Origin: Psococerastis gibbosa
Taxonomy: Eukaryota; Arthropoda; Insecta; Psocodea; Psocidae
Assembly (NCBI GenBank): GCA_963971405.1
Contig: OZ020486.1
Coordinates: 8,703,419 to 8,767,418 of the forward strand
Direction of reading: 5' to 3'
DNA: 64,000 nt
Made by a program: the position numbers and the translations under genes. Every line of letters begins with the position of its first letter. Within the stretch, counting starts at the first letter, position 1. Positions 10,695 to 21,720 of the stretch are shown here, piece after piece. The notes under the pieces are model-generated. The model searched no databases. It was not told where the DNA came from and saw only the letters and a program-made list of their open reading frames with translations.

Positions 10695-11060
10695 TTAGGT
10701 TACTTAGTGAAGCGATTGATATGGTGGTTGATGAGGTTAATCGGATACATTCATTAAATTGTTTGTACGCGATTAACCTTAAAAACAAACTAAAAAAAGT
10801 TTAGAATTTTAGATGGATATCAAGAATAGTCCAGTTGGTATAGAAGTAGAGAGTGAAACGGAAGACTCGATATTAAAAAGAAATATTTTCCTAATGGGTG
10901 CCTTTCATCAATAGAAAAAAACCCGATTGTTGACTACAACATGTCATATGTATAGAACATAGGCTAAATATATGAGTCGTCAGGTGTCTAGACTCTCAAT
11001 GGGTATTCGTGGCATGGCGTTTTTTTTTTATTCCTTTACGGCCCAGTACACGCGGACGAT

Positions 11061-11233
11061 CATGGCCGTGCACAGGGGGGGGGGGTTCAAGGGGTCGGGA
11101 CCCCCTCCGAAATAAAAAGGCTTTACACTGGATAGAATAGATGGATAGACTTTTAATAATATTTTTTTTTTTTAATTCAAACAAAATTTTTTATACCCTC
11201 CCCCCAAATAAAATGAACCTGGGCACGGCCTTG
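11061..11233. mobile_element. hAT-like MITE with G-run (duplicate of 6480)
   Basis: Counterpart of the element at 6480, with the same flanks (CGGACGAT / CCAACGAT). It came with the segmental duplication and not by a new insertion. The G-run is shorter. Confidence 0.75.
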
Positions 11234-11706
11234 CCAACGATTCTGACAGTCGCGAATTGCCGACGTCTTTTCCATAGTAGCCTTAAAATTAGCAGAAGAT
11301 TTCTTGTCGTTTTCTCGACGATTTCGCCAGCCAGCGTGAAACCGCCTGCTCAAAACTGATTTATGAAAAGCTCAACTTTTTGAAGTTTAATTTAGTAGCA
11401 TGATTTAAATTTCATTACAAAACTTACAATGTTGAAAACTAACATTCTTAATTATAATTATAACCTAGGAATTTTCAAACAACGGTACCTATAATGATTA
11501 TAGACAGGCGCTTATTTTACTTTAATTTATGAGTATTCCACATTAAAGGCAAAAGTTGGGAATAATTTAAAGCATTTTCCTTTTATATGAGAAAAACTGA
11601 GGAAAATATGTGCCAAGGTGTCGAGATTAATCGCCATTGATAAGAATAGGAAATTAGACTAGAAAATATGTTAGGGCGCATACACCTCGAGACCAAGATA
11701 GAAAAT

Positions 11707-12586
11707 CCCTAATCCAAAAGTAATGGTTTTGGTTGGCCTCTGCCATACGTTATTACCCATTAAATAATTTCCTATATGTTATACCAGGGGCGTCATTTAC
11801 ATTTTTTCTTCTGAGGGGGTCCGGAGTCACTAGAGAAAGTCGGCAAGAGAGGATCAACATAACCTAGGTCAGTTTCTATCTTTAAATTATTTATTTTATT
11901 AAATAAGTACGGTACCTACGAAAGGATAATTTAAATGTAAAATGTATTGTGAATTGAATAATATAACATAATGTAAATTAAAATTTAAGTTTCTATGCAA
12001 AATACCACTTCACAATTCTACCTGGTAATTATATACTACCTACTACGTTCTTGTAATCAGCAGTAGAGACAGAATTAGTTTCCATTTCATAACAGTCAGC
12101 AGTAACTCAGCTTCTGTATCCATTAGCATTGGAAACACAATCTCTCCAGGATATGCACAGTATTTGTCTTTATACCCATATTTCAAAATGAATGCATCTG
12201 GTCTCCATAGCTTGTGTCAAAACTTCTGAACTCGAGTTTGCTAATATTATACTATACTGCAATTGAAGTTGTGATAGCATGAATACGGGTTCACTCGTAC
12301 CAGTTTCTTTATAGTTATTAAACAAATCACAAGTAAGTATAAAGTTCATAAAAGAATCTTAACAGTTATCAGTAATAGAATGTACAAAATTGCAGCAATT
12401 GTGAGAACGAAGATCGGATTAGCGGCTATGAAAGCGCACATAAAAGCGTTCCCCGTGCAGCCCCTTGAGAAGCTCTGCACTTCATTACAACCCAGTTTCA
12501 CACTAACGACTGCTTCAATGCCTTTACATTATTTACTTTCATGTTTCCTTCCACAGAAGGGTATGGTCTGCAATATAGTTCAATTG
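11707..12586. other. Intergenic, AT-rich, no gene seen
   Basis: No conserved frame and no RNA gene recognised. Contains an ACGGGTTCACTCGTAC string near 12283 that is also found at 9996 and resembles the end of repeat E. The last 100 bp begin the unit reiterated in the minisatellite. Confidence 0.5.
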
Positions 12587-13432
12587 GTAGAGAGCTGGTA
12601 GAGAGCTGGTAGAGAGCTGGTAGAGGGCTGGTAGAGGGCTGGTTCAGAGCTGGTAGAGGGCTAGTAGAGAGCTGGTAGAGAGCTGGTAGAGAGCTGGTAG
12701 AGAGCTGGTAGAGAGCTTCACACTAACGACTTATTCAATGCCTTTAAATTATTTACTTTCATGTTTCCTCCCATAGAAGGGTATGGTCTGCAATATAGTT
12801 CAATTGGTAGAGAGCTGGTTCGAAGCTGGTAGAGAGTTGGTTCAGTGCTGGTTCAGAGCTGGTAGAGAGCTGGTTTAGTGCTGGTAGAGGGCTGGTGGAG
12901 AGCTTCACACTAACGACTTATTCAATGCCTTTACATTATTTACTTTCATGTTTCCTTCCATATAGAAGGGTATGGTGAGGAATATAGTTCAATTATTAAA
13001 GAGCTGGTAGAGAGCTGGTAGAGAGCTGGTTTAGTGCTGATAGAGGGCTGATGGAGAGCTGGTGGAGAGCTTCACACTAACGACTTATTCAATGCCTTTA
13101 AATTATTTACTTTCATGTTTCCTCCCATAGAAGGGTATGGTCTGCAATATAGTTCAATTGGTAGAGAGCTGGTTCGAAGCTGGTAGAGAGTTGGTTCAGT
13201 GCTGGTTCAGAGCTGGTAGAGAGCTGGTTTAGTGCTGGTAGAGGGCTGGTGGAGAGCTTCACACTAACGACTTATTCAATGCCTTTACATTATTTACTTT
13301 CATGTTTCCTTCCATATAGAAGGGTATGGTGAGGAATATAGTTCAATTATTAAAGAACTGGTAGAGAGCTGGTTCAGTGCTGATAGAGGGCTGATGGAGA
13401 GCTGGTGGAGAGCTTCACACTAACGACTTATT
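12587..13432 (+). repeat. Minisatellite with higher-order structure
   Basis: Runs of an 11-bp unit, GGTAGAGAGCT, with variants GGTTCAGAGCT, GGTTTAGTGCT and GGTGGAGAGCT. They alternate with a conserved spacer of about 85-90 bp that begins CACTAACGACTTATTCAATG and ends near AGTTCAATTGG. The spacer recurs near 12483, 12720, 12907, 13074, 13260 and 13425. The two-spacer block starting at 12720 is repeated almost exactly from 13074, giving a higher-order period near 353 bp. Non-coding. Confidence 0.9.
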
Positions 13433-13879
13433 CAGTGCCTTTACATTATTTACATTTACATATATTTCCTTCCATAGAATGGCATGATCTGATTTTTTTT
13501 TTTTTTTGCAGAGTGCTTGGGCCTATCTGGACTACCTCGAAGGTCAAAAATGGAAACTCTGCATAAATACTAATTTGGAACCTTATGCCATCATTGATAA
13601 GAAACAGCACGGCTGCTGGGCATGTTGCTGACCTACATAAAGCAGGAGATAGGACTTCTCCATTGTCCGCGTAGGTATGGACAATCCGTGTGTTGTCGTG
13701 TAAGGGTGTTGTTTCCTTCTAAAGCATAATTCCGTGGTTGTCACAGCCATAATAAATAAGAGGAGATCAGAAACTTTGAATAGACAAAGAATTCAATATC
13801 TTGCACCAAGTCAAGACAAGCAATTGTAGAATTTATATAAGACAATTTTGAGATTAGGTGCAGTACAGGCTCTGTTTAA

Positions 13880-14071
13880 GCGGCCCCTACACGGTCAATA
13901 ATAATGACATTATCAGTAATGTCATTACTATTTAGTAATATAATTAATGATGGAGCTGTAATCAGAAAATCCGGATCCACATCATTATTTTTCGCCATTC
14001 CAACTTTGTCCACCTTACACGATCAATATTACTGTCATCTTGTTAATTATTATTGACCGTGTAGGGCCCAC
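13880..14071. mobile_element. TTAA-flanked MITE (piggyBac-like target)
   Basis: 192 bp between TTAA at 13876-13879 and TTAA at 14072-14075. Inverted ends contain CTACACGGTCAATAATAAT on the left and its complement on the right. TTAA duplication is the mark of piggyBac elements. The assignment rests on the target and not on a transposase, and is inference. Confidence 0.65.
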
Positions 14072-14251
14072 TTAAGTTAAAGCTCGGTACATATGAATGT
14101 TCAAAGCCGGTGTCGGTCGCTGAGAAATTAATTGTCATTGGAACAAATGGGTTAAAACCACAGAGTCTGCTTTTGAAGATTTCTCTGAGCTGCTGGTGTG
14201 CCGAGCGCAAACCCGTGCGCCTGCGTGAGGTCTGTCCAACGTCGTGACAGC

Positions 14252-14418
14252 CAAGGGTGGATCCAATTTAGGGGGGGGGGGTCACAAGTGTAGGTGTGCA
14301 GCCTAAATCCTCCCCTCCCGATAACCGTAATATTTTTACTATCTTATGAATTTACACATTTAGGGGGGGGGGGGTGGGGGTCATGACCCCCGTGACATCC
14401 CCCGTGGATCCGCCATTG
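14252..14418 (-). mobile_element. hAT-like MITE (CAATGGCGGATCCA ends)
   Basis: About 167 bp. Read on the minus strand it begins CAATGGCGGATCCACGGGGG and ends GGATCCACCCTTG. It is the same family as the clean copy at 31214-31404, which has an 8-bp target duplication. Here only GACAGC is shared by the flanks, so this copy is older or was altered. Contains two long G-runs. Confidence 0.65.
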
Positions 14419-14734
14419 AGACAGCGTCTGAAGTAGACTCTGGGGTTTTGTAACAACATCTCATCTGCTGCAGTGACAAAGCGTTGCAATCGTCCGTGTG
14501 TATCTGGCTTTAGTCTCTGTGAACTTGTGATGCAATAGTCCTTTAATGAGCTGAATACAGCCTTTCATTGAGTAAGCTACAGCGTGTTAAAGTTTTCGCG
14601 GCAAGCTGTGCGCGCTTATTTGGGTGATGGATGAACATTCTCTTGGCACTTTCATTATAAAACTTCATGTAGTTTGGGATGGGAGGGAATTATGATGATC
14701 AGTACTAAATCCTAGTCCGTTGACAGGGCTGTAT

Positions 14735-15045
14735 CCTAATAATTTGTCAATGATGCTGCCAACAAAATCCATCTGGCTCGAGAATGCGTCACTACGAATA
14801 GCAAAGTTGCTTCTGACGGTTAAGAAACGGAAGCTGACATACTGTGGTCATTCGATGGGGAGTGGAAAGTATCACTTTTCATGTGTAATAATCCAAGGGA
14901 CGATATAAGACTCCGGACAGAAACAGAACATACTGATTGAAAAACCTGAGGCAGTGGTTTGGCAAGAGCCCTTTTCAGTGGAGCTGTCTCCAAGGTCCAA
15001 ATTGCAATGATGGTCGCCAAACGCATTTATAGAAGAAGGAGACGA
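14735..15045 (+). pseudogene. LINE reverse-transcriptase C-terminal relic (family H)
   Basis: A short frame contains KKRKLTYCGHSMG, the R-K-L-x-y-x-G-H signature found near the C-terminus of non-LTR retrotransposon ORF2 proteins. It is followed out of frame by NLRQWFGKSPF-like remains, then the 3' end CAATGATGGTCGCCAAACGC and AGAAGAAGG. Related ends occur at 23125, 24210, 39470, 49470 and 53600. 5'-truncated and dead. Confidence 0.7.
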
Positions 15046-15205
15046 TTTCGGGAAACACTGATGAAAATCCCGAATTTCGTTCCCAATCTAAATTCAGTTT
15101 CATTTTTGATTCCATAGAATGATGCAGCCTAAAGTAATCTTTGAGCTCAAAAATTTCTGTCAGCACTTCTACGTCTTCGGGCACTTCATTAACAAGCGTA
15201 TCCAT
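15046..15205 (-). other. Uncharacterised open frame, about 53 codons
   Basis: Minus-strand frame starting at an ATG with A at -3 (CAAAATGG) and reading MDTLVNEVPEDVEVLTEIF. The composition is acidic and protein-like, then hydrophilic, and the frame runs into the antisense LINE tail at 15045. It could be the 5' part of a broken gene or transposon ORF, or chance. No family recognised and no second copy in the window. Confidence 0.25.
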
Positions 15206-16795
15206 TTTGAGAATTTTTTATTGCCTTTTTATTCCTTACAGCCAATTCCTTTGTCAGTGAGGAAAAATTAGGGCTGTCCCGTTCAAAACCTTATGTTAGT
15301 GGCCATCCCTTTCACAGATTGGCTACAGTTTTGGAAGGCGCAATGATTACTGTCCATAGTCCAGACCTGGGAGAGAGGTAACAGTAGTGAGAGGAAGTGA
15401 TGAAGAAATGCATGCGTGGGAGGCCGTGGAGAAGGAGGGAAAAAGTATTAATAAACCTGCGGCTAGAAACTGGTTATCAGTTGAGGGCGATGGATACCAT
15501 TGCTGATAAATATATCTGTTGGTGATAAATATCATTTCGATTTCGGTCTGCTAGGTTCATCTGTTGACAATCTATTACTCAACTTCCGTTTCGTCGACTC
15601 AATCAGCCCCTTCATCACCTATCTCCAAATTTCATTTTCGCGAATTTAAAAGAAATATCTTTCAATACACATCATATATGGTGGAAATGCCCAACCAAAC
15701 ACGTGATATTTTTTAATCTTTTTAATTGAAGTAGGTAGCGATAGTATTAGAATGCAATACCTTCGGCGAAGTGAGTATTCTAGTAGTCAATCAATTATTC
15801 GAGTAAAATTCATCTTGACGTACTATTCGTTATCGTCATTGGCCTAATTTGGAGGTATATGACGTGGCCTAGCTAATAATATTTTTGCACTGACCAGATA
15901 GTGCTGCTCCTAACAAATACTGAAGTATTTACTTAGCAGGAACAACTGAGGAAGTAACAATTTATAGAAGGAAGTCCAGGGACTAATTCAGCTTTGTAAG
16001 AGGCTGGAATAAGATCAAACGGACCTGAGACCATCAGTAATTCGAGGCGAACAATCAGCCAACGGCTGCAGAAGGGTCTAGTTAATAAAAGAATGTACTT
16101 TATACATGCATTGTATTAAGGTTACTGATGTATGCTGCACTGTATATATTACTCTTCAATTGAACTCAGATACAGGCTTCATTGTCCGCTTTTACTTAAA
16201 ATTCTGAGGTAGAAATTATCCGTGTATTAAGAAACTGCGAATCAACACGAATGAACAGCACATAAATTCTTGGAACACAATTAGGTGCAGCTCTAATGAT
16301 CTAACTGATCACTCAATTAATTCCATAACAGCGAGCATTGAGCTGCAATTATTAATCAATAAGGATGTATTTCCGCATAAAAGGTCCCTTGGGATTAATT
16401 GCGTCATGTACACTGACCCTTTACATTAGCATACTTAGACTAATTTTATCAGTTTCCCCTGCATTGCATGCTGTAACAAGTGGGACAGTACTACCCAGTC
16501 TATTGCAGTGTGCACGTTTTTAAACTTTTCATACACGAAGTTTTTGTTTTGTCCCTGGTTCCTCCTTCTATTAATGCTGTGGCAGTAATAGGAACATGGG
16601 AAAGTTTTGATAGCTTCCATAATGGAGTTAATTGCAGTATGGTCAGCTTGAATTTACTATGAATTGAAATCGAGTCAAGTATGGATCAAGAAACCATAAT
16701 GATGTGGTACCTAAATTGTAATATTCGGCACATAATCATCTAAACAATGTCAAAACTAATCGCCTCTTAGAGCTGTCAGACATCAGTGTCCCAAC
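15206..16795. other. Upstream region of third IR, no feature recognised
   Basis: About 1.6 kb of AT-rich sequence without a recognised repeat or gene. The last 36 bp before the IR3 start codon remain in frame with it, back to a TAA at 16757-16759. An acceptor-like CGCCTCTTAG lies at 16761-16770, so a 5' exon splicing there cannot be excluded. Confidence 0.4.
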
Positions 16796-18628
16796 ATGAT
16801 GTCTTCTTTACATGGTTTTGTTTTAGCCCTAAACTTTACTTTCATCCACGAATTCGACCCTGCAATATCATGTACGTTGAAACTAATGAAAGGATATTTC
16901 AAAGAGAAAACTATTGAAATCTATGGATCTGTTGAATATATGCATGATTTAGTGCCATATGTGATGAACCATGCAGCCGTGTATTTAAATGACAACACCC
17001 ATAAACTGATCAATATAAATGTTACGGCTGATGTCATTATTATAGCAAATCCAAATGATATTTCCAATTCGACTAGGTCTGTAAAGGGGAAAACAATTAT
17101 TATTTCTAATAATATAGATGGTGCAGAAAAAATTTACCATCGCACAAAGCTTTTAAATGCAGTTTTGGCATTTAACAACACTATTTATTCATGGTTTCCT
17201 TATAACGCAAGTGAGTGTAATTTTACGGAACATTTAGAAATAGTCGGGTCTTGCTCTAATGATTTAAAAAAATTCTTTCCAAATAAATTACCAAATAATT
17301 TCCAAAAATGTAGAATTAGCGTATGCACGACTTTTTGCCGACCTTTCTCACGGAATCCGTATGTTCACACAGATTTACCATTTCTAGAAAGTGAAATTGA
17401 AAAAGTTATAACGAACTTTTATAACCTGACAGTAGAATATGTCGAAGTTGATAAGGGAGACGATCATTTTAATAGTTTTGATGAATATGGTAGTGCTACT
17501 GGGCCTTTGAAAATACTTGTGAGAAACGACGCTGATGTAAGTTACGGTTGTACTGCTCTTGATCCACGAATAGGGTCATTCGTTCATTTAGTTAGGTCTC
17601 ATACAAACGACTACTTAAGTTGGTTCGTTCCAACACCTAAGAAGAAACCATTACTATCAGGTCTTTACTCAGGTTTTTCTATCTACATATGGTCCTTTAT
17701 TTTAGTCAGTTATTTATCATTCTCGTTCGTGTTTTACTTAACTTTAAAGTTCAATGTCGATAATAATACAAAAATTGTTGATAGTTTTATTTTGACTTTT
17801 GCCTGTCTGTTTTCCCAACAGGTAAAGTTGACAAATCATTTTATGTTAAAATTATTCCTAATTATTTTCATCTTGTACGGGTTTCACGTTGTCAATTTCT
17901 ATGAGAGCTCATTGTTATTGAATTTGTTTAGTACACCATTGGAAAGTCCGATTCTCACACCTTATGAAGGATTTAAAAATGGTCTGGATGTTTACTGTAG
18001 GTTGATGTTAGAACCTGTATTTATTCTCCACAATTCTGAACTCTTCGAAGAAGGGAAAAGAACGGGAAAATATAAAAAGGTTTCTGTCAACATGAACTAT
18101 CCGTGTTTAAGTAACAAAACTTGCATATTTCTAGCTGCACGCTATATTGACGAAACCCTCTACAAAATAGCAAGTAGTGAGAAAGACAACCTGATGAGAT
18201 TTTCAGATGCTATTGAAATTTTACCCCAACCCGTTGAAACCCTACGACTTATGATGTATTTTGCAAAGGGTAATCCGCTGGCAAAATTATTTGACTCGAA
18301 AATTCAATTAATTTTAGAATCCGGGTTGCCTAATTTTTGGCTTGCGACCACAATTCGCAGACTTGAAAGAAAGTCAAATGTTACTTCTGAGGCTGCAAAA
18401 GAGCCACTTCGTATTCAAAATTTGCAATCAGCGTTTTACTTGTTAGTGGTGTGTCATTTAGCAGCTTTGATTGTTTTCGTTAATGAAATGGTGTGTTCAA
18501 AAACAGAAGATGAACAAAATGAGCGATTAGGTAAGAACGTAAGAATGTATGTTCTCAATGCAAACTTACATAGACGGGTCCAAAGACTGACGATGATTTC
18601 TCGCACTCCGAGTAAACTGGCTCCATAA
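16796..18628 (+). CDS. Divergent ionotropic receptor, intact, single exon
   Basis: 610 residues with IR architecture: an N-terminal domain, S1 ending in LSWFVPTPKKKP, and M1 near residues 296-318 (IYIWSFILVSYLSFSF). A pore segment around SFILTFACLFSQQ follows, then M2 near 349-369 (FMLKLFLIIFILYGFHVV) running into NFYESSLLLNLFS. The S2 lobe comes next, and M3 near 543-565 (LQSAFYLLVVCHLAALIV). The W-F-V-P just before M1 and the E-S-S-L-L-L after M2 are usual in IRs. It is clearly not a copy of the two IRs upstream; only the general plan matches. The N-terminus (MMSSLHGFVLALNFTFIHE) is a weak signal peptide. The true start may lie in an upstream exon spliced at about 16770. Several Asn-X-Ser/Thr sites fit an extracellular N-terminal half. 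Probably a chemosensory channel subunit; ligand unknown. Confidence 0.88.
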   Translation: MMSSLHGFVLALNFTFIHEFDPAISCTLKLMKGYFKEKTIEIYGSVEYMHDLVPYVMNHAAVYLNDNTHKLININVTADVIIIANPNDISNSTRSVKGKTIIISNNIDGAEKIYHRTKLLNAVLAFNNTIYSWFPYNASECNFTEHLEIVGSCSNDLKKFFPNKLPNNFQKCRISVCTTFCRPFSRNPYVHTDLPFLESEIEKVITNFYNLTVEYVEVDKGDDHFNSFDEYGSATGPLKILVRNDADVSYGCTALDPRIGSFVHLVRSHTNDYLSWFVPTPKKKPLLSGLYSGFSIYIWSFILVSYLSFSFVFYLTLKFNVDNNTKIVDSFILTFACLFSQQVKLTNHFMLKLFLIIFILYGFHVVNFYESSLLLNLFSTPLESPILTPYEGFKNGLDVYCRLMLEPVFILHNSELFEEGKRTGKYKKVSVNMNYPCLSNKTCIFLAARYIDETLYKIASSEKDNLMRFSDAIEILPQPVETLRLMMYFAKGNPLAKLFDSKIQLILESGLPNFWLATTIRRLERKSNVTSEAAKEPLRIQNLQSAFYLLVVCHLAALIVFVNEMVCSKTEDEQNERLGKNVRMYVLNANLHRRVQRLTMISRTPSKLAP

Positions 18629-18676
18629 AACGTTCAAATATATTAATGTACTTAATTTGAAAAAAACATGGCTGTG

Positions 18677-18682
18677 AATAAA
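18677..18682 (+). terminator. Poly(A) signal AATAAA after third IR
   Basis: AATAAA 49 bp after the stop codon of the third IR, a normal distance for a short insect 3' UTR. Confidence 0.55.
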
Positions 18683-19445
18683 TTGTGCCCTTCAGTTATA
18701 ATACTTCACTGTGAGTCATATCTTTGGTAGCTGCTTTAAATTTTCAGAATATTTGAATTTCTTTTTTACTCCACATGCAACGATTTGAAGTCGCATGGTT
18801 ATCACTCCTCGCATGAGGGGTATGAAATGAGTAGACTTTATTGAATGCTGACCGTAAGCTGAGTTCTTTTATTGTATAGGTAGTGGCAGTCTGAATTAAA
18901 TATTGGAAGACCCGTGCTTTGTTGAACGTCTTCTAATTAAATACTTCATTTTTCATACAACGAAGAAAAACCTGACTTAGCAACATAGAATTGTTGCTAT
19001 CCAATTGAACTTGTGTAGCCTATATTTATATTAGGGCAGGCTTTTAAATATGCTATTATAACTGAGTTAATTGTTATGTCACCTGTGTTTTATAACTTAG
19101 CATACTCCCTATTACTGAATCCCATAAAATTTGGGCCAAAAAGTAGGCAAAATTGAATTCGCCACTGCGTCATCAGACACTCACGTTTTCATGAAAAGTA
19201 CAGCTTCGACCCTGGTCACTGTAAGGAAAAAATGTTCTTTCTATCTTATTGAACAACATGGAAATGCCACAAAATTTGAATTCGTACTGTATGTTAGGGT
19301 TTTCACTATTTAGGGCAAATTTGTTAAATGTCAAAACTGAGAAGGATGTCCATTTGTTTCAACCCTAAACGGGACGCGGGGTGAATTTAATGGCGGTCAA
19401 ATCCGTCTGGTTCGGTCCATTTGGCCTTCATCAATCATCTACTTA
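18683..19445. other. Intergenic, no gene recognised
   Basis: AT-rich sequence with one unremarkable 60-codon frame. No repeats shared with the rest of the window were recognised until the MITE at 19446. Confidence 0.45.
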
Positions 19446-19828
19446 GGCGCCCATTCCACCGACCGGCTAGGGCTATTTACAAAACGGTGACGTGGTATCA
19501 GACATTCAAGACTTAGGTAGGGTTTCCACCGACCTCGCATTGCAGAATTGACGGAAACGTTTATTTTCCTCTATGCCATAGTTAGAATTTATCAATGATC
19601 ATACAGTAAAATCACAAACAAACAAACTAAAATTAAAAAATGGCGTCATGGGATATGTTAAGTACAAACATTTTAATAGATTTCTATAAAAAGAAGAATT
19701 CCAATTTCCGTCAATGTCATTTGCATTCTGCAATGCGAGGTCGGTGGAAACGCCACCTAAGTCTTGAATGTTTGCTACCACGTCACCGTTTTTGTAAATA
19801 GCCCTAGCCGGTCGGTGGAATGGGCGCC
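19446..19828. mobile_element. Composite palindromic MITE, family A (full copy)
   Basis: 383 bp between TTA and TTA. The outer inverted arms (about 70 bp) start GGCGCCCATTCCACCGACC and end CAGACATTCAAGACTTA. Between them lies an inner element with its own related inverted ends (GGTAGGGTTTCCACC on the left, GGTGGAAACGCCACC on the right), placed between TTA and TAA. It is therefore a MITE inside a MITE. The inner part is AT-rich and non-coding. A 3-bp TTA duplication is typical of PIF/Harbinger-type insertion; the superfamily is inference. Confidence 0.9.
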
Positions 19829-21299
19829 TTAGGTACCATCATAATAACATCATCACCAAAGAAATAGGCATTATGTTACATTACAAATAACAAGAGATGA
19901 CATTATTATTATTATTTCTATATTGATCTTATTTCGATACAGAGTGTATTGTACAATAAAATTATCGTATTTGGTTTCGCAGTTTACATACAGTGCTAGT
20001 ATCAAACAATAGGCTACTTGACAATTTTTGAAATAGTATGTGTTTTATACCCCTTAAAATTATTTTTACCTGCAAAAACTATCATTTAGCAGGAAAAAAA
20101 TAAAAATTATTTTTTCCTGTCAATTTAAGTTTAATGGTGAAAAAGGAAATATGGAATGCGACGTCATCTGTGATGACCGCGGAGTAGCCACCAGTAGCAC
20201 GCCCCTCGGGTCAATCCAGAATGATGTGACGTCATTTTCATATTACCCATGTCTGCCGCCGTTTTGGCTATTATAATCTGCAGATAAAAACAGCTAAAAA
20301 CACTAAAATTTATTTATTTATCATTTTCAAATTTACAATTATTTGCAAAAAATGTATTGTACTACATTAATACTGTTAACTTATACAATATAAGCTACTG
20401 CAATAGTACCTTATCTAGGTAGCATATTTTATTTTTAAAATAGTCAAGTAGTCCGTTAAAATGACAGTGGTCACGTATTCTGGTATTGTCCACGTAGTGG
20501 AAAAAGGCCCTCAACTGGATGTCACACAATATATGGTGATATTGATGAACTATTATTGTAATATTTTTCCCGGGAAAGGAAAAATATTATTGATATCCGA
20601 GTTGGCACGGATTGAACCGTAGCCAAATATTTATTTCCCTTGGGAGATTCGAGTGCAAAAGACATCAAGTACCAATCATCTCGAATATCTCCAGGGATTT
20701 CCAGTGAAATTCTTCATGGGCCGGAGAGCTCTGCCTAAAGCGAAAATTCGGCCCAAACTTTTGGAGTCATAAATAGCAACTTAACTGACGTTGATATGGA
20801 ATTTATGAATTCCTATTTCCCAAACAAATGTTATATCGTGCGGGTTTATCGGTCCTTTGGGCCCGTTTTAATCAGAAAGTTTCTGCCCATTGCACGTTTA
20901 CTTTAGGATATAGCTATGGTTATATTTAAATCAGAAACAATTTAAATTAAACTTGTACTGGAATCGAAAAACGAGCGGACAGGAGCCATTTATACCTATT
21001 TCCATTGGATTGCTGAGTTTCCTTCAACTGAGCTATTTGAATGCAGAAACTCCCACAAAAAGAAGTGAAAAATTTCACCGTACTTAGTCGTGGTATTTTT
21101 TATCAATTTTATATGTACAATATATCGCATGAATATACTGTATATGTTCAGTTGTATTTCTTATTGTTTTTTTGTACGTTTGCAATGGATAGCAGGAAAT
21201 AGCCGCATTTTCAATCTCATGTTGCTTGCTCTTTCATAATTTTTTGTATATACCTATGTAGGCCTAATATATATATATATACATATTATTTTAATAGAA
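19829..21299. other. Intergenic, weak similarity to 61430-61620
   Basis: Around 20005-20240 this region shares order with the stretch at 61430-61620 and 62210-62250 (GGCTACTTGACAA, CCCCTTAA, then GACGTCAT). This points to an old interspersed repeat. A hairpin around TTTTTCCCGGGAAA is at 20566. No coding region. Confidence 0.4.
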
Positions 21300-21450
21300 A
21301 GGTTAATCGCATACAAGCAATTTAATGAATGTATCCGAGTGACCTCTTCAGTCGCCTCGCTAGGTTATTACCCGTGCAGAGCTACGACACGTCTCCGATC
21401 GCACGGCGTGTAAAGACTCGCACAAGTGCAAGCACGTTACCACCTGGCCA
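21300..21450 (-). repeat. Empty-site copy of the repeat flanking MITE B
   Basis: Read on the minus strand this matches the sequence on both sides of MITE B: a part with ACTTGTGCGAGTCT and GGAGACGTGTCGTA, then CACTCGGATACATTCATTAA. The 288-bp MITE is absent; the junction reads CACGGGTAATAACCTAGCG. It shows the site before insertion. Confidence 0.65.
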
Positions 21451-21524
21451 TCGAAGTCGAATATGTAATATAATGTATATATTAATATTAATATCGTAGT
21501 CATTATATATATTATACATTTTTT

Positions 21525-21720
21525 GGTTCTATTACTAAGCCAACCTAGCGGAGTTAGGGCTATACAACCCTCACTTACACTCAACTAGGAAGTTGCCTGC
21601 TTTACATGCTTCCCGAAGCATTGCTAGAAAATGTAGCAAGTGTGTGATTCGAATAACCACCTTTCGGGTGAAAGTCGGAGTCTGTACCACTACCACTCTC
21701 CATATGTCCTGACTATGTTG
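21525..21720 (-). mobile_element. tRNA-derived SINE (family S2)
   Basis: The minus strand has a tRNA-like head (AGTGGTACAGACTCCGAC with a degenerate B box GGTTATTCGAATCAC) and ends with CGCTAGGTTGGCTTAGTAA. The same body is at 51950-52190 and the 3' end at 63460-63550. No function as a tRNA. Confidence 0.7.

Larger units (their letters stand above)
6931..11706. repeat. Tandem segmental duplication, unit 2
   Basis: Second unit of the IR-bearing duplication, starting directly where unit 1 ends. It keeps the IR upstream region, IR reading frame, 3' flank, MITE B block and hAT-like MITE in the same order. It lacks the 1.58 kb transposon block of unit 1 and has about 0.2 kb extra near 11385-11600. 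Homology fades at about 11706 after a shared CACCTCGAGACCAAGATAG. Confidence 0.9.
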
